Below the pieces are notes generated by a model, which saw nothing but the letters and a program-made list of their open reading frames with translations, made no database searches and was not told the origin of the DNA. From Niveispirillum sp. (GTDB lineage Bacteria; Pseudomonadota; Alphaproteobacteria; Azospirillales; Azospirillaceae): a DNA stretch of 64,000 nucleotides. The stretch lies in NCBI RefSeq assembly GCF_017996735.1, contig NZ_JAGOGJ010000005.1, positions 1 to 64,000 of the forward strand. The letters are read 5' to 3'. This document shows positions 35,131 to 43,644 of the stretch, one piece after another. Numbering within the stretch: the first letter of the stretch is position 1; every line of letters begins with the position of its first letter. Made by a program: the position numbers and the translations under genes.

Positions 35131-36057
35131 ATGAAAAGAATTAGCAGATCGTTCAAAATGACCCCGCCCGAACGGTTGCCCGAGCCACGCATGGACGGGG
35201 TCCGCTTCGGCAGCATCGATCTGGGCGATGGGGAGGTGCTGAAGGCCGCGCCACGGGAATGGAGCTGGTTCTTCTATGTCCGCCACGGAACCATGCTGAT
35301 CCGCCGGGGTGAGGACCCGCCCGTCACGGTGCGGGCGGGCGAAGTGTTCGGTGGCGACAGCCGTTCGGGCTTCGAAATACGGGAGGCGACGGGCCGGCGC
35401 GGTCTTGTCCGGACGTTCGCGGAACTGGCGCCTTATGACCCGGCGGCCGACCAGCCGCTGATGATCCTGGCCGCCCATGCGCCCCTGTCGGCCAATGTGC
35501 TGCTCAGTTCCTTTTCACAGCATATCCATGTAACGCCGGAGGACCCCGGCCCCACGGCGGCACGCCTGCGGGCGCTGGTGGATTTTGTGGAGGATGAGCT
35601 GTCCGGCGACGATGCGCTGGTCGACCGCGAGGGGGTGCTGCAGCGGCTGGCGGAACTGATCCTGGTGACGCTGGTCCGCCATCAGGTGGTGACGGCCGAC
35701 GATATCCGCGCCACCTTGCCCACCGCCCTTGCCGACCAGCGGCTGTGGCGCGCGCTGGGCGCGTTCCAGCGGGCGCCCGCCGCGCATTGGACCGTGGAGC
35801 GGCTGGCCGCCGCCGCCGGCATGTCGCGCACCGCCTTCGCCATCCGCTTCCGAGAATTGATCGGGGAGCCGCCGCTGCACACGCTGACCCGCCTGCGCAT
35901 GGGCATGGCGACGGAGATGCTGCAACAACCCGATGTGCCGCTGAAACGGATCGCCGAACGCATCGGCTATACGACGGAGGCCGCCTTCTGCCGCGCCTTC
36001 GCCAACCATTTCGGCACCAGCCCCGGCCGCTGGCGCCAGGGGCGAATCGTTAATTGA
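35131..36057 (+). CDS. AraC-family transcriptional regulator of the dioxygenase operon
   Basis: A 308-residue regulator with an N-terminal cupin-like sensing domain (EWSWFFYVRHGTMLIRRGEDPPVTVRAGEVFGG) and a C-terminal double helix-turn-helix (HWTVERLAAAAGMSRTAFAIRFRELIG and PLKRIAERIGYTTEAAFCRAFANHFGTSP). The cupin_6-type domain is known from regulators that bind hydrophobic or aromatic effectors. It starts 83 bases from the divergent dioxygenase alpha gene, so it is the obvious candidate to activate that operon. Start at 35131; an internal ATG at 35158 is possible. Confidence 0.88.
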   Translation: MKRISRSFKMTPPERLPEPRMDGVRFGSIDLGDGEVLKAAPREWSWFFYVRHGTMLIRRGEDPPVTVRAGEVFGGDSRSGFEIREATGRRGLVRTFAELAPYDPAADQPLMILAAHAPLSANVLLSSFSQHIHVTPEDPGPTAARLRALVDFVEDELSGDDALVDREGVLQRLAELILVTLVRHQVVTADDIRATLPTALADQRLWRALGAFQRAPAAHWTVERLAAAAGMSRTAFAIRFRELIGEPPLHTLTRLRMGMATEMLQQPDVPLKRIAERIGYTTEAAFCRAFANHFGTSPGRWRQGRIVN

Positions 36058-36071
36058 CCGTCTAGACGGTC
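36056..36071. promoter_or_regulatory. 16-bp perfect palindrome, TetR-operator-like
   Basis: GACCGTCTAGACGGTC begins two bases before the AraC stop codon ends and precedes the thioesterase gene by 155 bases. Its length and symmetry are those of TetR-family operators, but no TetR gene is in the window. Its 8-base half AGACGGTC is also the arm of hairpin A at 1925-1955, in opposite order. Confidence 0.5.
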
Positions 36072-36226
36072 TATTATTGACAGCGTGTATGCGGCTGCGC
36101 CACCATGGCGCCGTCCTCGCGTGGCGATGAGAGTTTGTCAGGTTTATAGGGAATCGGGTTGATTTCGTCCCCTACCGTCCTCCCGGCAGCATCAGCGCCC
36201 ACGGCAAACCGTACAAGGAAGAAGGC

Positions 36227-36652
36227 ATGAGCATCGATCATCGCACGATCGCCGAAACCATGTTGTCGCGCGAAGGAACCGGCCCCGCCTGGGGGATCGA
36301 GATCCTGGAAGCCGGCGAAGGCTATTCGAAACTGTCCATGCGGCTGCGGCCCGACATGCTGAACGGCCACGGCATGGCGCATGGCGGCATGATCTTCGCC
36401 CTGGCCGATACGGCCTTCGCCTATGCCTGCAACAGCCGCAACCAGGCATCCGTAGGCGCACAGGCCTCCATCGCCTATCTGGCGCCGGCCCATGGCGGCG
36501 ACGTGCTGGTGGCCGAAGCGCGGGAGGCGGCGGTGGCCGGGCGCAGCGGCGTCTACACTGTCAGCGTGCGAACCGACGACGGCCGTATCGTGGCGGAATT
36601 CCAGGGCCTGTCCCGCACCATCGGCGGCGCCGTGATCGGGGAAGGCGTCTGA
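36227..36652 (+). CDS. Hotdog-fold acyl-CoA thioesterase (PaaI-like)
   Basis: A 141-residue single-hotdog thioesterase. The motif NGHGMAHGGMIFALADTAFAYACNS (about 46-70) holds the conserved HGG turn and the catalytic Asp61. PaaI-type enzymes release CoA from aryl-CoA dead-end products and thereby rescue free CoA. The start at 36227 follows AAGGAAGAAGG. It stands alone between the AraC regulator and a convergent LuxR gene, with a palindrome upstream that could control it. Together with four acyl-CoA ligases in the window, a CoA-rescue role is reasonable. Confidence 0.85.
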   Translation: MSIDHRTIAETMLSREGTGPAWGIEILEAGEGYSKLSMRLRPDMLNGHGMAHGGMIFALADTAFAYACNSRNQASVGAQASIAYLAPAHGGDVLVAEAREAAVAGRSGVYTVSVRTDDGRIVAEFQGLSRTIGGAVIGEGV

Positions 36653-36698
36653 CCACCTGGGGCACAGCCACCGATCCAGCAACCGACCTGACAACTGA

Positions 36699-36733
36699 CC
36701 CGGCCGGGATGCCCCTTCCCCGGCCGGGGATTT
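36699..36733. terminator. GC hairpin between convergent genes
   Basis: CCCGGCCGGG occurs at 36699-36708 and again at 36719-36728 (extended CCCCGGCCGGGG), able to pair as one stem with a 10-base loop, then ATTTTCC. It lies between the thioesterase stop and the LuxR gene end. Confidence 0.5.
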
Positions 36734-36736
36734 TCC

Positions 36737-37885
36737 CTAGGCCATGCCGCGCGGCCCGCCGCGACCCGCCATCAATACCGACAGAAGCTGTGTCCGGCTG
36801 TTGACGCCCAGCTTGCCATAGATGGAGCGCAGGTGGTTCTCCACGGTGCGCGGGCTGATCGACAGGCGCCCGGCGATCGACGCGTTGCACAGGCCGGCGC
36901 CCAGCATCTCCACCACCTGCGTCTCCCGCTCCGTCAGGCCGGCGGCCACGCAGGCCTCCGCCAGCGACAGGCCGGCCGCCTGGTGGCGCATGGCGATGAC
37001 GATCCGGTCGCCGTCGCGGCTGCTGCGCAGGCGCCGTGCCGTCACATCCAGTTGCCGGCGGGTGAGGCCATCGCCACCCGACAGGGGCGCCGTGAAGCAC
37101 ACTTCCTCCGGCAGAACGCCGGTGCGGCGCCAGGCAAAATCCATGCGGGTCCGCACCTCCTCCAGCAGGGAGTTCAGGGTGCCGCCCATCGAACTGTCGC
37201 CGATCACGCGGGGCGTGGCCTGACGCAGGATAAAATTCTCGTCGAACACGGCGACATCGACATCGCCCTCCTGCTGCACCAGCCCCTGGACCAGACCATC
37301 CGTATCGGCCAGCGCCGCCCGCAGACCCAGATTCTGCAGCGCCGCGTTCATGGCGGGAACCAGCGACCAGAAGGCGGAGATATCCCCTTCTGTGAACATG
37401 TCCTGCCCGTCGGTGCGGTGAAACCCGACACACATCACATGCCGGCCCGCCGCCTGTACCGGCACGCACAGGGCCAGCACGTCGGCAATGCCCGCCGGCT
37501 TCAGGAATTCATTGTAATAAAGCGTGCGGGAGAATTCCCCGATATCCACCGTCGATCCCAGATGCGCCACGCGCGGCCCATCCTCCCCCACCGGCCGGTC
37601 CAGCCAGCCGATACCGGTGCGGATCACGGGATCGTGGCGGAAGAAAGCGCGGTCGGCATAGGTGGAGGCGGAACGCGGCGTCGGCCCGACATAGGCGGCG
37701 CGCACGACGCGGCTGTCAGCCGTGGGGAACTTGCTGAACTGCATGAACACACTGCTCTCCGCCCGCAACAGGGTGGAGACGGGTTCAAGGATCGATGGCC
37801 GGATGCGGTCCATGCCGCCGCAGGCCAGGATGGAACTGTTGACACATCCGCCGGCCGCCACCGGCCCCAGATCATGGGCAAACAT
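36737..37885 (-). CDS. LuxR-type transcriptional regulator
   Basis: A 382-residue protein with a C-terminal LuxR helix-turn-helix (LTERETQVVEMLGAGLCNASIAGRLSISPRTVENHLRSIYGKLGVNSRTQLL, about 320-375). The preceding 300 residues look like a GAF-type sensing domain (FMQFSKFPTADSRVVRAAYVG, ALCVPVQAAGRHVMCVGFHR). The start at 37885 follows GGGAGGGTGACC; the longer open frame to 37993 lacks a site. It is divergent from the SDR/2-oxo-acid dehydrogenase gene series starting at 38212, which it may control. A sigma70-like promoter is visible upstream at 38048-38076. Effector unknown. Confidence 0.85.
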   Translation of the reverse strand: MFAHDLGPVAAGGCVNSSILACGGMDRIRPSILEPVSTLLRAESSVFMQFSKFPTADSRVVRAAYVGPTPRSASTYADRAFFRHDPVIRTGIGWLDRPVGEDGPRVAHLGSTVDIGEFSRTLYYNEFLKPAGIADVLALCVPVQAAGRHVMCVGFHRTDGQDMFTEGDISAFWSLVPAMNAALQNLGLRAALADTDGLVQGLVQQEGDVDVAVFDENFILRQATPRVIGDSSMGGTLNSLLEEVRTRMDFAWRRTGVLPEEVCFTAPLSGGDGLTRRQLDVTARRLRSSRDGDRIVIAMRHQAAGLSLAEACVAAGLTERETQVVEMLGAGLCNASIAGRLSISPRTVENHLRSIYGKLGVNSRTQLLSVLMAGRGGPRGMA

Positions 37886-38211
37886 GGTCACCCTCCCTTT
37901 TGTCGGCCGCTTGGGGAAGGTCCCTGCCGCCGACCAACCGTCCGCCGCTTCCGATGGGTGGGGGACCGGCGGGAATAACCCATCCGGAGCCATTGCTGGC
38001 CCCCATCGTCGGCTGGTCGCACGGTAATGTTTTCTAATTATTTCCTGAATTTACCGGTGGTTCCGGCAATCGTCAACAAAGCCACGGCATGCGGGCGCAT
38101 GTTTTTAAATTCCAGCGCGCATGATTTTCGGGCGCCATGTCATCCTGGGACAAGACAGACCCCTTTCGCCTGCCCATCCTGTCACCGGAAATCTGGCCAG
38201 GGGAGGAACCG
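37886..38211. other. Divergent intergenic region, LuxR / SDR
   Basis: 326 bases, markedly A/T-richer than the flanks around 38020-38120. It carries the - strand promoter described separately. On the + strand I see no clear promoter; GGGGAGGAACC before 38212 is the ribosome site of the SDR gene. No small gene is apparent. Confidence 0.5.
38048..38076 (-). promoter_or_regulatory. Sigma70-like promoter for the LuxR gene
   Basis: On the - strand, TTGACG (complement of 38071-38076), a 17-base spacer, and TAAATT (complement of 38048-38053). It would give a leader of about 155 bases to the LuxR start at 37885. Confidence 0.5.
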
Positions 38212-39000
38212 ATGGCACGAATGCAAGGAAAGGTGGCGCTGGTCACGGGGGCGGCGTCCGGCATCGGCCGGGCGACCTGTATCGCGCTGGCCCGCGAAGG
38301 GGCCCGCGTCGTGGTGGCCGACATCAACCAGACAGGGGGAGAAGAGACGGTGGCCCGCATCGGGGCCGATGCCGCCTTCTATCAGTATCTGGACGTGGCC
38401 GACGAACAGAGCTGGATCGACGCCATCGCCGCCGCGACCGCGCGGTTCGGCAAGCTGAACGTGCTGGCCAATGTGGCCGGCATCGGCAGCAGTTGCGATT
38501 TCGAGGCGACCAGCCTTGCCGACTGGAACCGCATGCTGGCCGTCAACCTGACCGGCGTGTTCCTGGGCTGCAAACAGGCGCTGGGCGCCATGGCCAGGGC
38601 GGGGGAACCGGGCGCCATCGTCAATGTCGCGTCGGTCGGGGCGCATATAGCGGGACCGGACATCGTCGCCTACTGCGCCAGCAAGGGCGGGGTGCGCATG
38701 CTGACCAAGGGCGTCGCCATGCATTGCGCAGCCAAGGGCCTGCCCATTCGCGCCAATTCGGTTAACCCGACCTTCGTGGACAGCGAGATGCTGGACCCCA
38801 TCGCCAGCCTGTTCGGCGACCGCGATGTAATGCGCACCAGCATGGCGCGGCAGATCCCCATCGGCCGGATGGCCACGCCCGCCGACATCGCCAACGGCGT
38901 CCTGTTCCTGGCGTCGGACGAAGCGGCGATGGTCAGTGGTACCGAACTGTTCATCGACGGCGCCCAGACGGCGGGCTTTCCCTCGCAGCATTCGGGCTGA
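38212..39000 (+). CDS. Short-chain dehydrogenase/reductase, tandem copy 1
   Basis: A 262-residue classical SDR. NAD(P)-binding TGAASGIG lies near 14-21, and the active site reads NVASVGAH...YCASK (Ser, Tyr-x-x-x-Lys). Asp in VVADINQ after the second beta strand suggests NAD rather than NADP. The start follows GGGGAGGAACCG; the same GGGAGGAAC string precedes all three SDR genes in this row. It would oxidise or reduce an alcohol/ketone pair; the neighbouring 2-oxo-acid dehydrogenase genes suggest it prepares a ketone or keto-acid. Substrate not known. Confidence 0.85.
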   Translation: MARMQGKVALVTGAASGIGRATCIALAREGARVVVADINQTGGEETVARIGADAAFYQYLDVADEQSWIDAIAAATARFGKLNVLANVAGIGSSCDFEATSLADWNRMLAVNLTGVFLGCKQALGAMARAGEPGAIVNVASVGAHIAGPDIVAYCASKGGVRMLTKGVAMHCAAKGLPIRANSVNPTFVDSEMLDPIASLFGDRDVMRTSMARQIPIGRMATPADIANGVLFLASDEAAMVSGTELFIDGAQTAGFPSQHSG

Positions 39001-39037
39001 AACGCCCTATCATCAACGGATCATTACGGGAGGAACC

Positions 39038-39832
39038 ATGAGCAACGGCAGGGTATCGGGCAAGGTCGCCATCGTCACGGGCGCCGCATCTGGGCTGGGC
39101 TACGCCATCGCCGCCATGCTGGCGCGCGAAGGGGCGGCGGTGACGCTGACCGACGTGAATGAAGCCGCCGGCAACGAGGCGGCCGCACGCATCGGCAACG
39201 GCGCCCGTTTCGTGCGACAGGATGTGGTGGAGGAAGCGGGCTGGAAGGCCCTGATCGCCGACATTGTGGCCCGCGATGGCGGTCTGCACATCCTGGTCAA
39301 CAATGCCGGCATCGGCCTGTCGCCGGGCAAGCGCGACCCGGAACATGCGCCGCTGGAACAATGGCAGCGCATCAACAAGGTGAACGGCGAAGGTGTGTTC
39401 CTGGGCTGCAAATACGCCATCCCGGCGATGCGCGACAGCGGCGGCGGCTCCATCGTCAACCTGTCCTCCATCGCGGCCCTGGTGGCGACGCCATTCCTGA
39501 CGGCCTATGGTTTCTCCAAGGCCGGGGTGGCGCAGCTCACCAAGTCGGTGGCGCTCTATTGCGCCCAGGGGCGCACGCGCATCCGCTGCAACTCCGTGCA
39601 TCCCGGACAGATCTACACGCCGATGCTGGACAGCCTGTTCGACGAACTGTCGGCCGACCATGGCATCACCCGGGACCAGGCGAAGGAGGCTTTCCTGACC
39701 AAGATCCCCATGGGCGAATTCGGGGAACCCGACGACATCGCCCATGCCGTGCTGTACCTGGCCTCGGATGAGGCCAAGCACGTCACCGGCACCCAGCTTG
39801 TGGTCGATGGCGGGATGAATTTGAACCCGTAG
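39038..39832 (+). CDS. Short-chain dehydrogenase/reductase, tandem copy 2
   Basis: A 264-residue SDR with TGAASGLG, the NAD-type acid in TLTDVNEA, NNAGIG, and the active site SSIAALVATPFLTAYGFSKAG (Ser, Tyr, Lys). The start at 39038 follows GGGAGGAACC. It lies 37 bases after the first SDR and 123 before the third. Sequence differs clearly from both neighbours, so these are old duplicates with probably different substrates or stereochemistry. Likely the same transcript. Confidence 0.85.
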   Translation: MSNGRVSGKVAIVTGAASGLGYAIAAMLAREGAAVTLTDVNEAAGNEAAARIGNGARFVRQDVVEEAGWKALIADIVARDGGLHILVNNAGIGLSPGKRDPEHAPLEQWQRINKVNGEGVFLGCKYAIPAMRDSGGGSIVNLSSIAALVATPFLTAYGFSKAGVAQLTKSVALYCAQGRTRIRCNSVHPGQIYTPMLDSLFDELSADHGITRDQAKEAFLTKIPMGEFGEPDDIAHAVLYLASDEAKHVTGTQLVVDGGMNLNP

Positions 39833-39955
39833 GCGGACGGGGCCGCCGCCCCCCTGTTCCCTGACCGACAAACTATCCGCCCCTGCCCGACAAGCCGATT
39901 TCCCCCGTCCCGTCCATGATCCCGGCAACAAACAATGCGGGAGGAACGGGACCCC

Positions 39956-40720
39956 ATGGCAAGGCGATTGGAAGGCAAGGTGGCGCTGGTCACCGGGGCC
40001 GCGCGCGGGATCGGGGCCGGCATCGCCGCCGCCTTCCGCGACGCGGGCGCCACCGTCTATGGTGGCGATCTGGGCGATGGTGACGGCGATGACCGGACCC
40101 TGCGCCTGGATGTGCGGCAGGAGGCGGACTGGCAGGCGGCCGAGCGGCAGATCCGTGAGCGTGAGGGGCGGCTGGACATCCTGGTCAACAATGCCGGGGT
40201 GGAACTGGTGCGGCCGCTGCCGGAGATCTCGCTGGAGGATTGGCGCCATGTCATGGCGGTCAATGTCGATGGCGTGTTCCTGGGCTGCCGCACCCTGCAG
40301 GGGCTGATGGCGGCCACCGGGTCGGCGGCCTCGACCGCATCGATCATCAATATCTCCTCCATCGCCGGCATCGTGGGCTATCCCGATCAGGCCGCCTACA
40401 ACACCTCCAAGGGCGCCGTGCGGCACCTGACCAAGAGCCTGGCCATCGAATTTGCCAGCCATGGCCAGCCCATCCGCGTCAATTCCATCCATCCCGGCTG
40501 CATCCGCACGCCGATGCTGGAAGAGGCGGTGGCGGGCTGGACCAAACAGGGGCTGCTGAACCGCGACGATCCCTGGAAGGATGTCGGCGCCATGTGCCCC
40601 ATGAACAAGGTGGGCAGCCCGCGCGACATCGCCATGGGTGCCGTCTATCTGGCGTCCGACGAGGCTGGTTTCGTGACCGGTATCGAACTGGTCATCGATG
40701 GCGGATGGGTGGCTCGATGA
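39956..40720 (+). CDS. Short-chain dehydrogenase/reductase, tandem copy 3
   Basis: A 254-residue SDR with TGAARGIG, NNAGVE and the active site SSIAGIVGYPDQAAYNTSKGA. The ATG at 39956 is chosen for GGGAGGAACG upstream; an in-frame ATG at 39935 has no ribosome site. Its stop overlaps the start of the E1 alpha gene (ATGA), which ties it to the 2-oxo-acid dehydrogenase set. Known acetoin/diol dehydrogenases belong to this group, and acetoin dehydrogenase complexes resemble the following genes, so an alcohol-to-ketone step feeding the complex is plausible, but inferred. Confidence 0.85.
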   Translation: MARRLEGKVALVTGAARGIGAGIAAAFRDAGATVYGGDLGDGDGDDRTLRLDVRQEADWQAAERQIREREGRLDILVNNAGVELVRPLPEISLEDWRHVMAVNVDGVFLGCRTLQGLMAATGSAASTASIINISSIAGIVGYPDQAAYNTSKGAVRHLTKSLAIEFASHGQPIRVNSIHPGCIRTPMLEEAVAGWTKQGLLNRDDPWKDVGAMCPMNKVGSPRDIAMGAVYLASDEAGFVTGIELVIDGGWVAR

Positions 40721-41721
40721 ACGGCACGGGCAGCAATAATCACCCCCGGCTCTGGATGTATGAGCGGATGGTGAAAAGCCGGCATTTCGAGGATCTGATC
40801 AAGCCGGCCTATCTGGAGGGCAAGAAGCCCCTGTTCAACATGGCCAAGGGCCCCATTCCGGGCGAGATGCACTTGTCCGACGGGCAGGAACCCTGTGCCG
40901 TGGGTGTCTGTGCCCATCTGCGTCCCACCGACACGGTCACGGCCACCCACCGCCCCCATCATGTGGCGATCGCCAAGGGCGTGGACCTGGACGCCATGGC
41001 GGCGGAGATCTTCGGCAAGGAAACGGGTCTCTCCGGCGGGCGTGGCGGGCACATGCACCTGTTCGACCCAGGCGTTAATTTCTGCTGCTCCGGCATCATC
41101 GCCCAGGGGCTGGGCCCGGCGGTGGGGGCGGCGATGGCAGCGAAGCTTCGCGGCCGCGACGATGTCGCCGTCGCCTTTCTGGGTGATGGTGCCGCCAACC
41201 AGGGGGCGTTCCACGAGGCGCTCAACCTTGCCGCCATCTGGAAGGCACCGGTGATCTTCGTGATCGAGGATAATTGCTACGGCATCTCCGTGCCCAAGGC
41301 CGACTGCACCGCCGTGCCCCGCAATGCAGACCGCGCCGCCGCCTATGGCATGCCCGGCATCCATGTGCCCGGCAACGACCCCGACCTTGTGCATGAAGCG
41401 GCCGGAGAGGCCATCGCACGCGCCCGGCGTGGGGAGGGACCGAGTCTGATCGAGATCGAGACGACCCGTCTGGAAGGCCATTTCATGGGTGACGCCGAAG
41501 GCTACCGCCCACCGGGCGAGGTGGCACGGCTGCGGGCACAGGACCCGATCCCCGCCTATCGCCGCCGGCTGCTGGCCGACGGGTTCGAGGCGGGGGAACT
41601 GGACGCGCTGGAACAGGCCGCCAGGGCTGTGGTGGAAACCGCCTTCGCCCGCGCCCGCGCCGCCTGCCTGCCGGGACCCGAGCAGGCCTTCCTTCAGGTT
41701 TTTGTGGAAAGGGCCGTGTGA
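40717..41721 (+). CDS. Thiamine-diphosphate 2-oxo-acid dehydrogenase E1, alpha subunit
   Basis: A 334-residue E1 alpha chain. The thiamine-diphosphate motif runs from GDGAANQGAFHEALNLA (about 156) to FVIEDN, and HRPHHVAIAKGVD plus SGGRGGHMHLFDP are typical of the acetoin-dehydrogenase and pyruvate-dehydrogenase E1 alpha group. It decarboxylates a 2-oxo acid (or cleaves acetoin) and hands the acyl group to a lipoyl domain. The start overlaps the SDR stop by four bases; the gene then overlaps E1 beta. A frame reading back to 40240 lies in the SDR gene and is not used. Confidence 0.9.
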   Translation: MNGTGSNNHPRLWMYERMVKSRHFEDLIKPAYLEGKKPLFNMAKGPIPGEMHLSDGQEPCAVGVCAHLRPTDTVTATHRPHHVAIAKGVDLDAMAAEIFGKETGLSGGRGGHMHLFDPGVNFCCSGIIAQGLGPAVGAAMAAKLRGRDDVAVAFLGDGAANQGAFHEALNLAAIWKAPVIFVIEDNCYGISVPKADCTAVPRNADRAAAYGMPGIHVPGNDPDLVHEAAGEAIARARRGEGPSLIEIETTRLEGHFMGDAEGYRPPGEVARLRAQDPIPAYRRRLLADGFEAGELDALEQAARAVVETAFARARAACLPGPEQAFLQVFVERAV

Positions 41722-42737
41722 TGCAGGCGACCCAGACAATGCGCAAACTGACAATCGCCAAGGCCATGGCGGAAGCCATCGGGCAGGAGATGGCGCGTGA
41801 TCCCGACGTGCTGGTCATGGGAGAGGATATCGGCCGCCTGGGCGGGGTGTTCGGCAATACCGCCGGCCTGCTGGACCGTTTCGGGGCGGAGCGGGTGCGC
41901 GACACGCCCATTTCGGAAACCGGCTTCATCGGGGCCGCCGTGGGCATGGCGGCCGCGGGGTTGAAACCCGTGGTCGAACTGATGTTCGTGGATTTTTTCG
42001 GCGTCTGTATGGATGCCATCTACAATCTGGCCGCCAAGCAGAGCTATTTCAGCGGCGGGCGGGTGTCCTGTCCGATGGTGCTGATGACGTCTGTCGGCGG
42101 CGGCTATGGCGATGCGGGGCAGCATTCGCAATGCCTTTACGCCACCTTCGGGCATCTGCCGGGGCTGAAGGTGGTGATCCCGTCCAATGCCTATGACGCC
42201 AAGGGCCTGATGCTGGCCGCCATCCGCGACCCTAACCCCGTGATCTTCATGTATCACAAGGCGTTGCAGGGCATGGGCTGGCTGGGCACCGTCCCCGGTT
42301 CCATCACCCGCGTGCCGGAGGAAGAGTACGAAATCCCCATCGGCAAGGCTGCCATCGTGCGGGAGGGGACGGATATCACGCTGGTCTGGCTGGGCGTCAC
42401 CGTCCACCACGCGCTGGATGCCGCCAAGGCGCTGGCAACGGATGGCATATCGGCGGAAGTGATCGACCTGCGCACCATCGCCCCCCTGGACCGGGACACG
42501 ATCCGCCGGTCGGTGGCCAAGACGGGCCGGCTGCTGGTCATCGATGATGATTATCGAAGCTGCGGGGTGGCGGCGGAGGTGATCGCCAGCACCGTGGAGG
42601 CCGGCGTGCCCCTGAAGGCCCCGCCCCGGCGGCTGGCCTATCCCGACATCCCCGTCCCCTTCTCCCCCTCCCTGGAACACCATGTCCTGCCCAATGCGGA
42701 AATGGCCCTGGCCGCCGCACGCGAGATCCTGTCATGA
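41721..42737 (+). CDS. Thiamine-diphosphate 2-oxo-acid dehydrogenase E1, beta subunit
   Basis: A 338-residue E1 beta chain, the usual length. Family text includes VMGEDIGRLGGVFGNTAGL, FGAERVRDTPISETGFIGAAVGMAAAGL, a C-terminal transketolase domain (VIDLRTIAPLDRDTIRRSV) and HHVLPNAEMAL. The ATG at 41721 overlaps the E1 alpha stop by one base (TGATG); a GTG at 41718 is also possible. It forms the alpha2beta2 E1 with the preceding gene. The following free-standing lipoyl protein overlaps it by four bases. Confidence 0.92.
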   Translation: MQATQTMRKLTIAKAMAEAIGQEMARDPDVLVMGEDIGRLGGVFGNTAGLLDRFGAERVRDTPISETGFIGAAVGMAAAGLKPVVELMFVDFFGVCMDAIYNLAAKQSYFSGGRVSCPMVLMTSVGGGYGDAGQHSQCLYATFGHLPGLKVVIPSNAYDAKGLMLAAIRDPNPVIFMYHKALQGMGWLGTVPGSITRVPEEEYEIPIGKAAIVREGTDITLVWLGVTVHHALDAAKALATDGISAEVIDLRTIAPLDRDTIRRSVAKTGRLLVIDDDYRSCGVAAEVIASTVEAGVPLKAPPRRLAYPDIPVPFSPSLEHHVLPNAEMALAAAREILS

Positions 42738-42973
42738 CACAGACCCCGATCCTGATCCCCGCCACGCTGTGGGATGATGACAGTCCCGGCGTGATTTCCA
42801 CCTGGCTGTTCGACGATGGCGACACTGTCAGCGAAGGCGCCGTGGTGGCCGAACTGATGAACGAAAAGGTCGGTTTCGAGATCACGGCCCCCGTCAGCGG
42901 CACCCTGATCATCGAGGTGGCGGCCGAGACCGAAGTGATGCGGGGCCAGCGCATCGGGGCAGTGGCAGGATGA
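42734..42973 (+). CDS. Free-standing lipoyl-domain protein
   Basis: A 79-residue protein consisting of one biotinyl/lipoyl domain. Lys45 in AELMNEKVGFEI is the expected lipoylation site, at the tip of the beta hairpin, followed by APVSGTLIIEVAAETEV. Normally this domain is the N-terminus of the E2 chain; here a stop codon and an overlapping ATGA separate it from the E2 catalytic domain. Both genes look intact, so this is a real split and not an obvious frameshift. A lipoate-ligase-like gene two positions on could charge it. Biotin attachment is less likely because the residues around the lysine are not MKM-like. Confidence 0.88.
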   Translation: MTQTPILIPATLWDDDSPGVISTWLFDDGDTVSEGAVVAELMNEKVGFEITAPVSGTLIIEVAAETEVMRGQRIGAVAG

Positions 42974-43644
42974 ATATGCCCATCCCGCTGAAAGGCGTGC
43001 GCGGCGTCATCGCGGCGCGCATGATGGACAGCCTGCAGCATTCCGCGCAACTGACCTATCACGCCGAGGCCGACATTTCGATACTGCTGGGCCAACGTCA
43101 GGCATGGAAGGAACAGGGACAGAAGATCAGCGTGGAGGATTGTGTCATCCACGCACTGGTTCGCGTGCTGGCGGATTTCCCGCATTTCAACGGCACGCTG
43201 GAAGACGGGCTGTTCACGCCGTCTGCCACGCTGGACCTGTCCATCGCCATCACCACACCGGGCGGGTTGATGACGCCCGTGCTGCGCGACGCAGGCTCCC
43301 TGTCCCTGGTGCAGATCGCGGCGGCGCGGGCCGATCTGGTGTCCCGCGCCAATGCGGGCAAACTGGCCGTGTCGCAGATGAAGGGCGGCAGCTTCACCCT
43401 GTCCAACCTGGGCACGACACGGGTGCGTTTTTTCACCCCCATCCTGAACCGGCCACAGGTGGCGCTGCTGGGCCTGGGCCGGGTCGAACCCGTGCTGTTG
43501 CCCGACGCGACCGGTGGTGTGCGCGTGGCCCAGCGTCTGGGCCTGTCGCTGACGGCCGATCACCGGCTGCTGGACGGGTATCCGTGCGGCCAGTTCCTGG
43601 AGAGGCTTTGTCATGCTCTTGAGCGGTTCGAGGCGACTGTCTGA
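42970..43644 (+). CDS. 2-Oxo-acid dehydrogenase E2 catalytic domain, stand-alone
   Basis: A 224-residue acyltransferase catalytic domain. It begins at the normal domain boundary (PLKGVRGVIAARMMDSLQHSAQLTYHAEADIS) and ends with the catalytic LTADHRLLDGYPCGQFL, with His198 and the DG at 202-203. The lipoyl domain is in the previous gene, and no peripheral-subunit-binding domain is present in either, although that domain normally holds E1 or E3. So E1 must be recruited otherwise, perhaps directly by the core. Translation is coupled on both sides (4-base overlap upstream, 32-base overlap downstream). Confidence 0.9.
   Translation: MNMPIPLKGVRGVIAARMMDSLQHSAQLTYHAEADISILLGQRQAWKEQGQKISVEDCVIHALVRVLADFPHFNGTLEDGLFTPSATLDLSIAITTPGGLMTPVLRDAGSLSLVQIAAARADLVSRANAGKLAVSQMKGGSFTLSNLGTTRVRFFTPILNRPQVALLGLGRVEPVLLPDATGGVRVAQRLGLSLTADHRLLDGYPCGQFLERLCHALERFEATV

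Noticed and set aside
42970..42976. Frameshift as explanation for the split E2
   Set aside because: Lipoyl gene ends with its own stop after a complete domain and the E2 gene has its own ATG in an ATGA overlap like the other genes of the unit; no linker or binding-domain remnant is visible.
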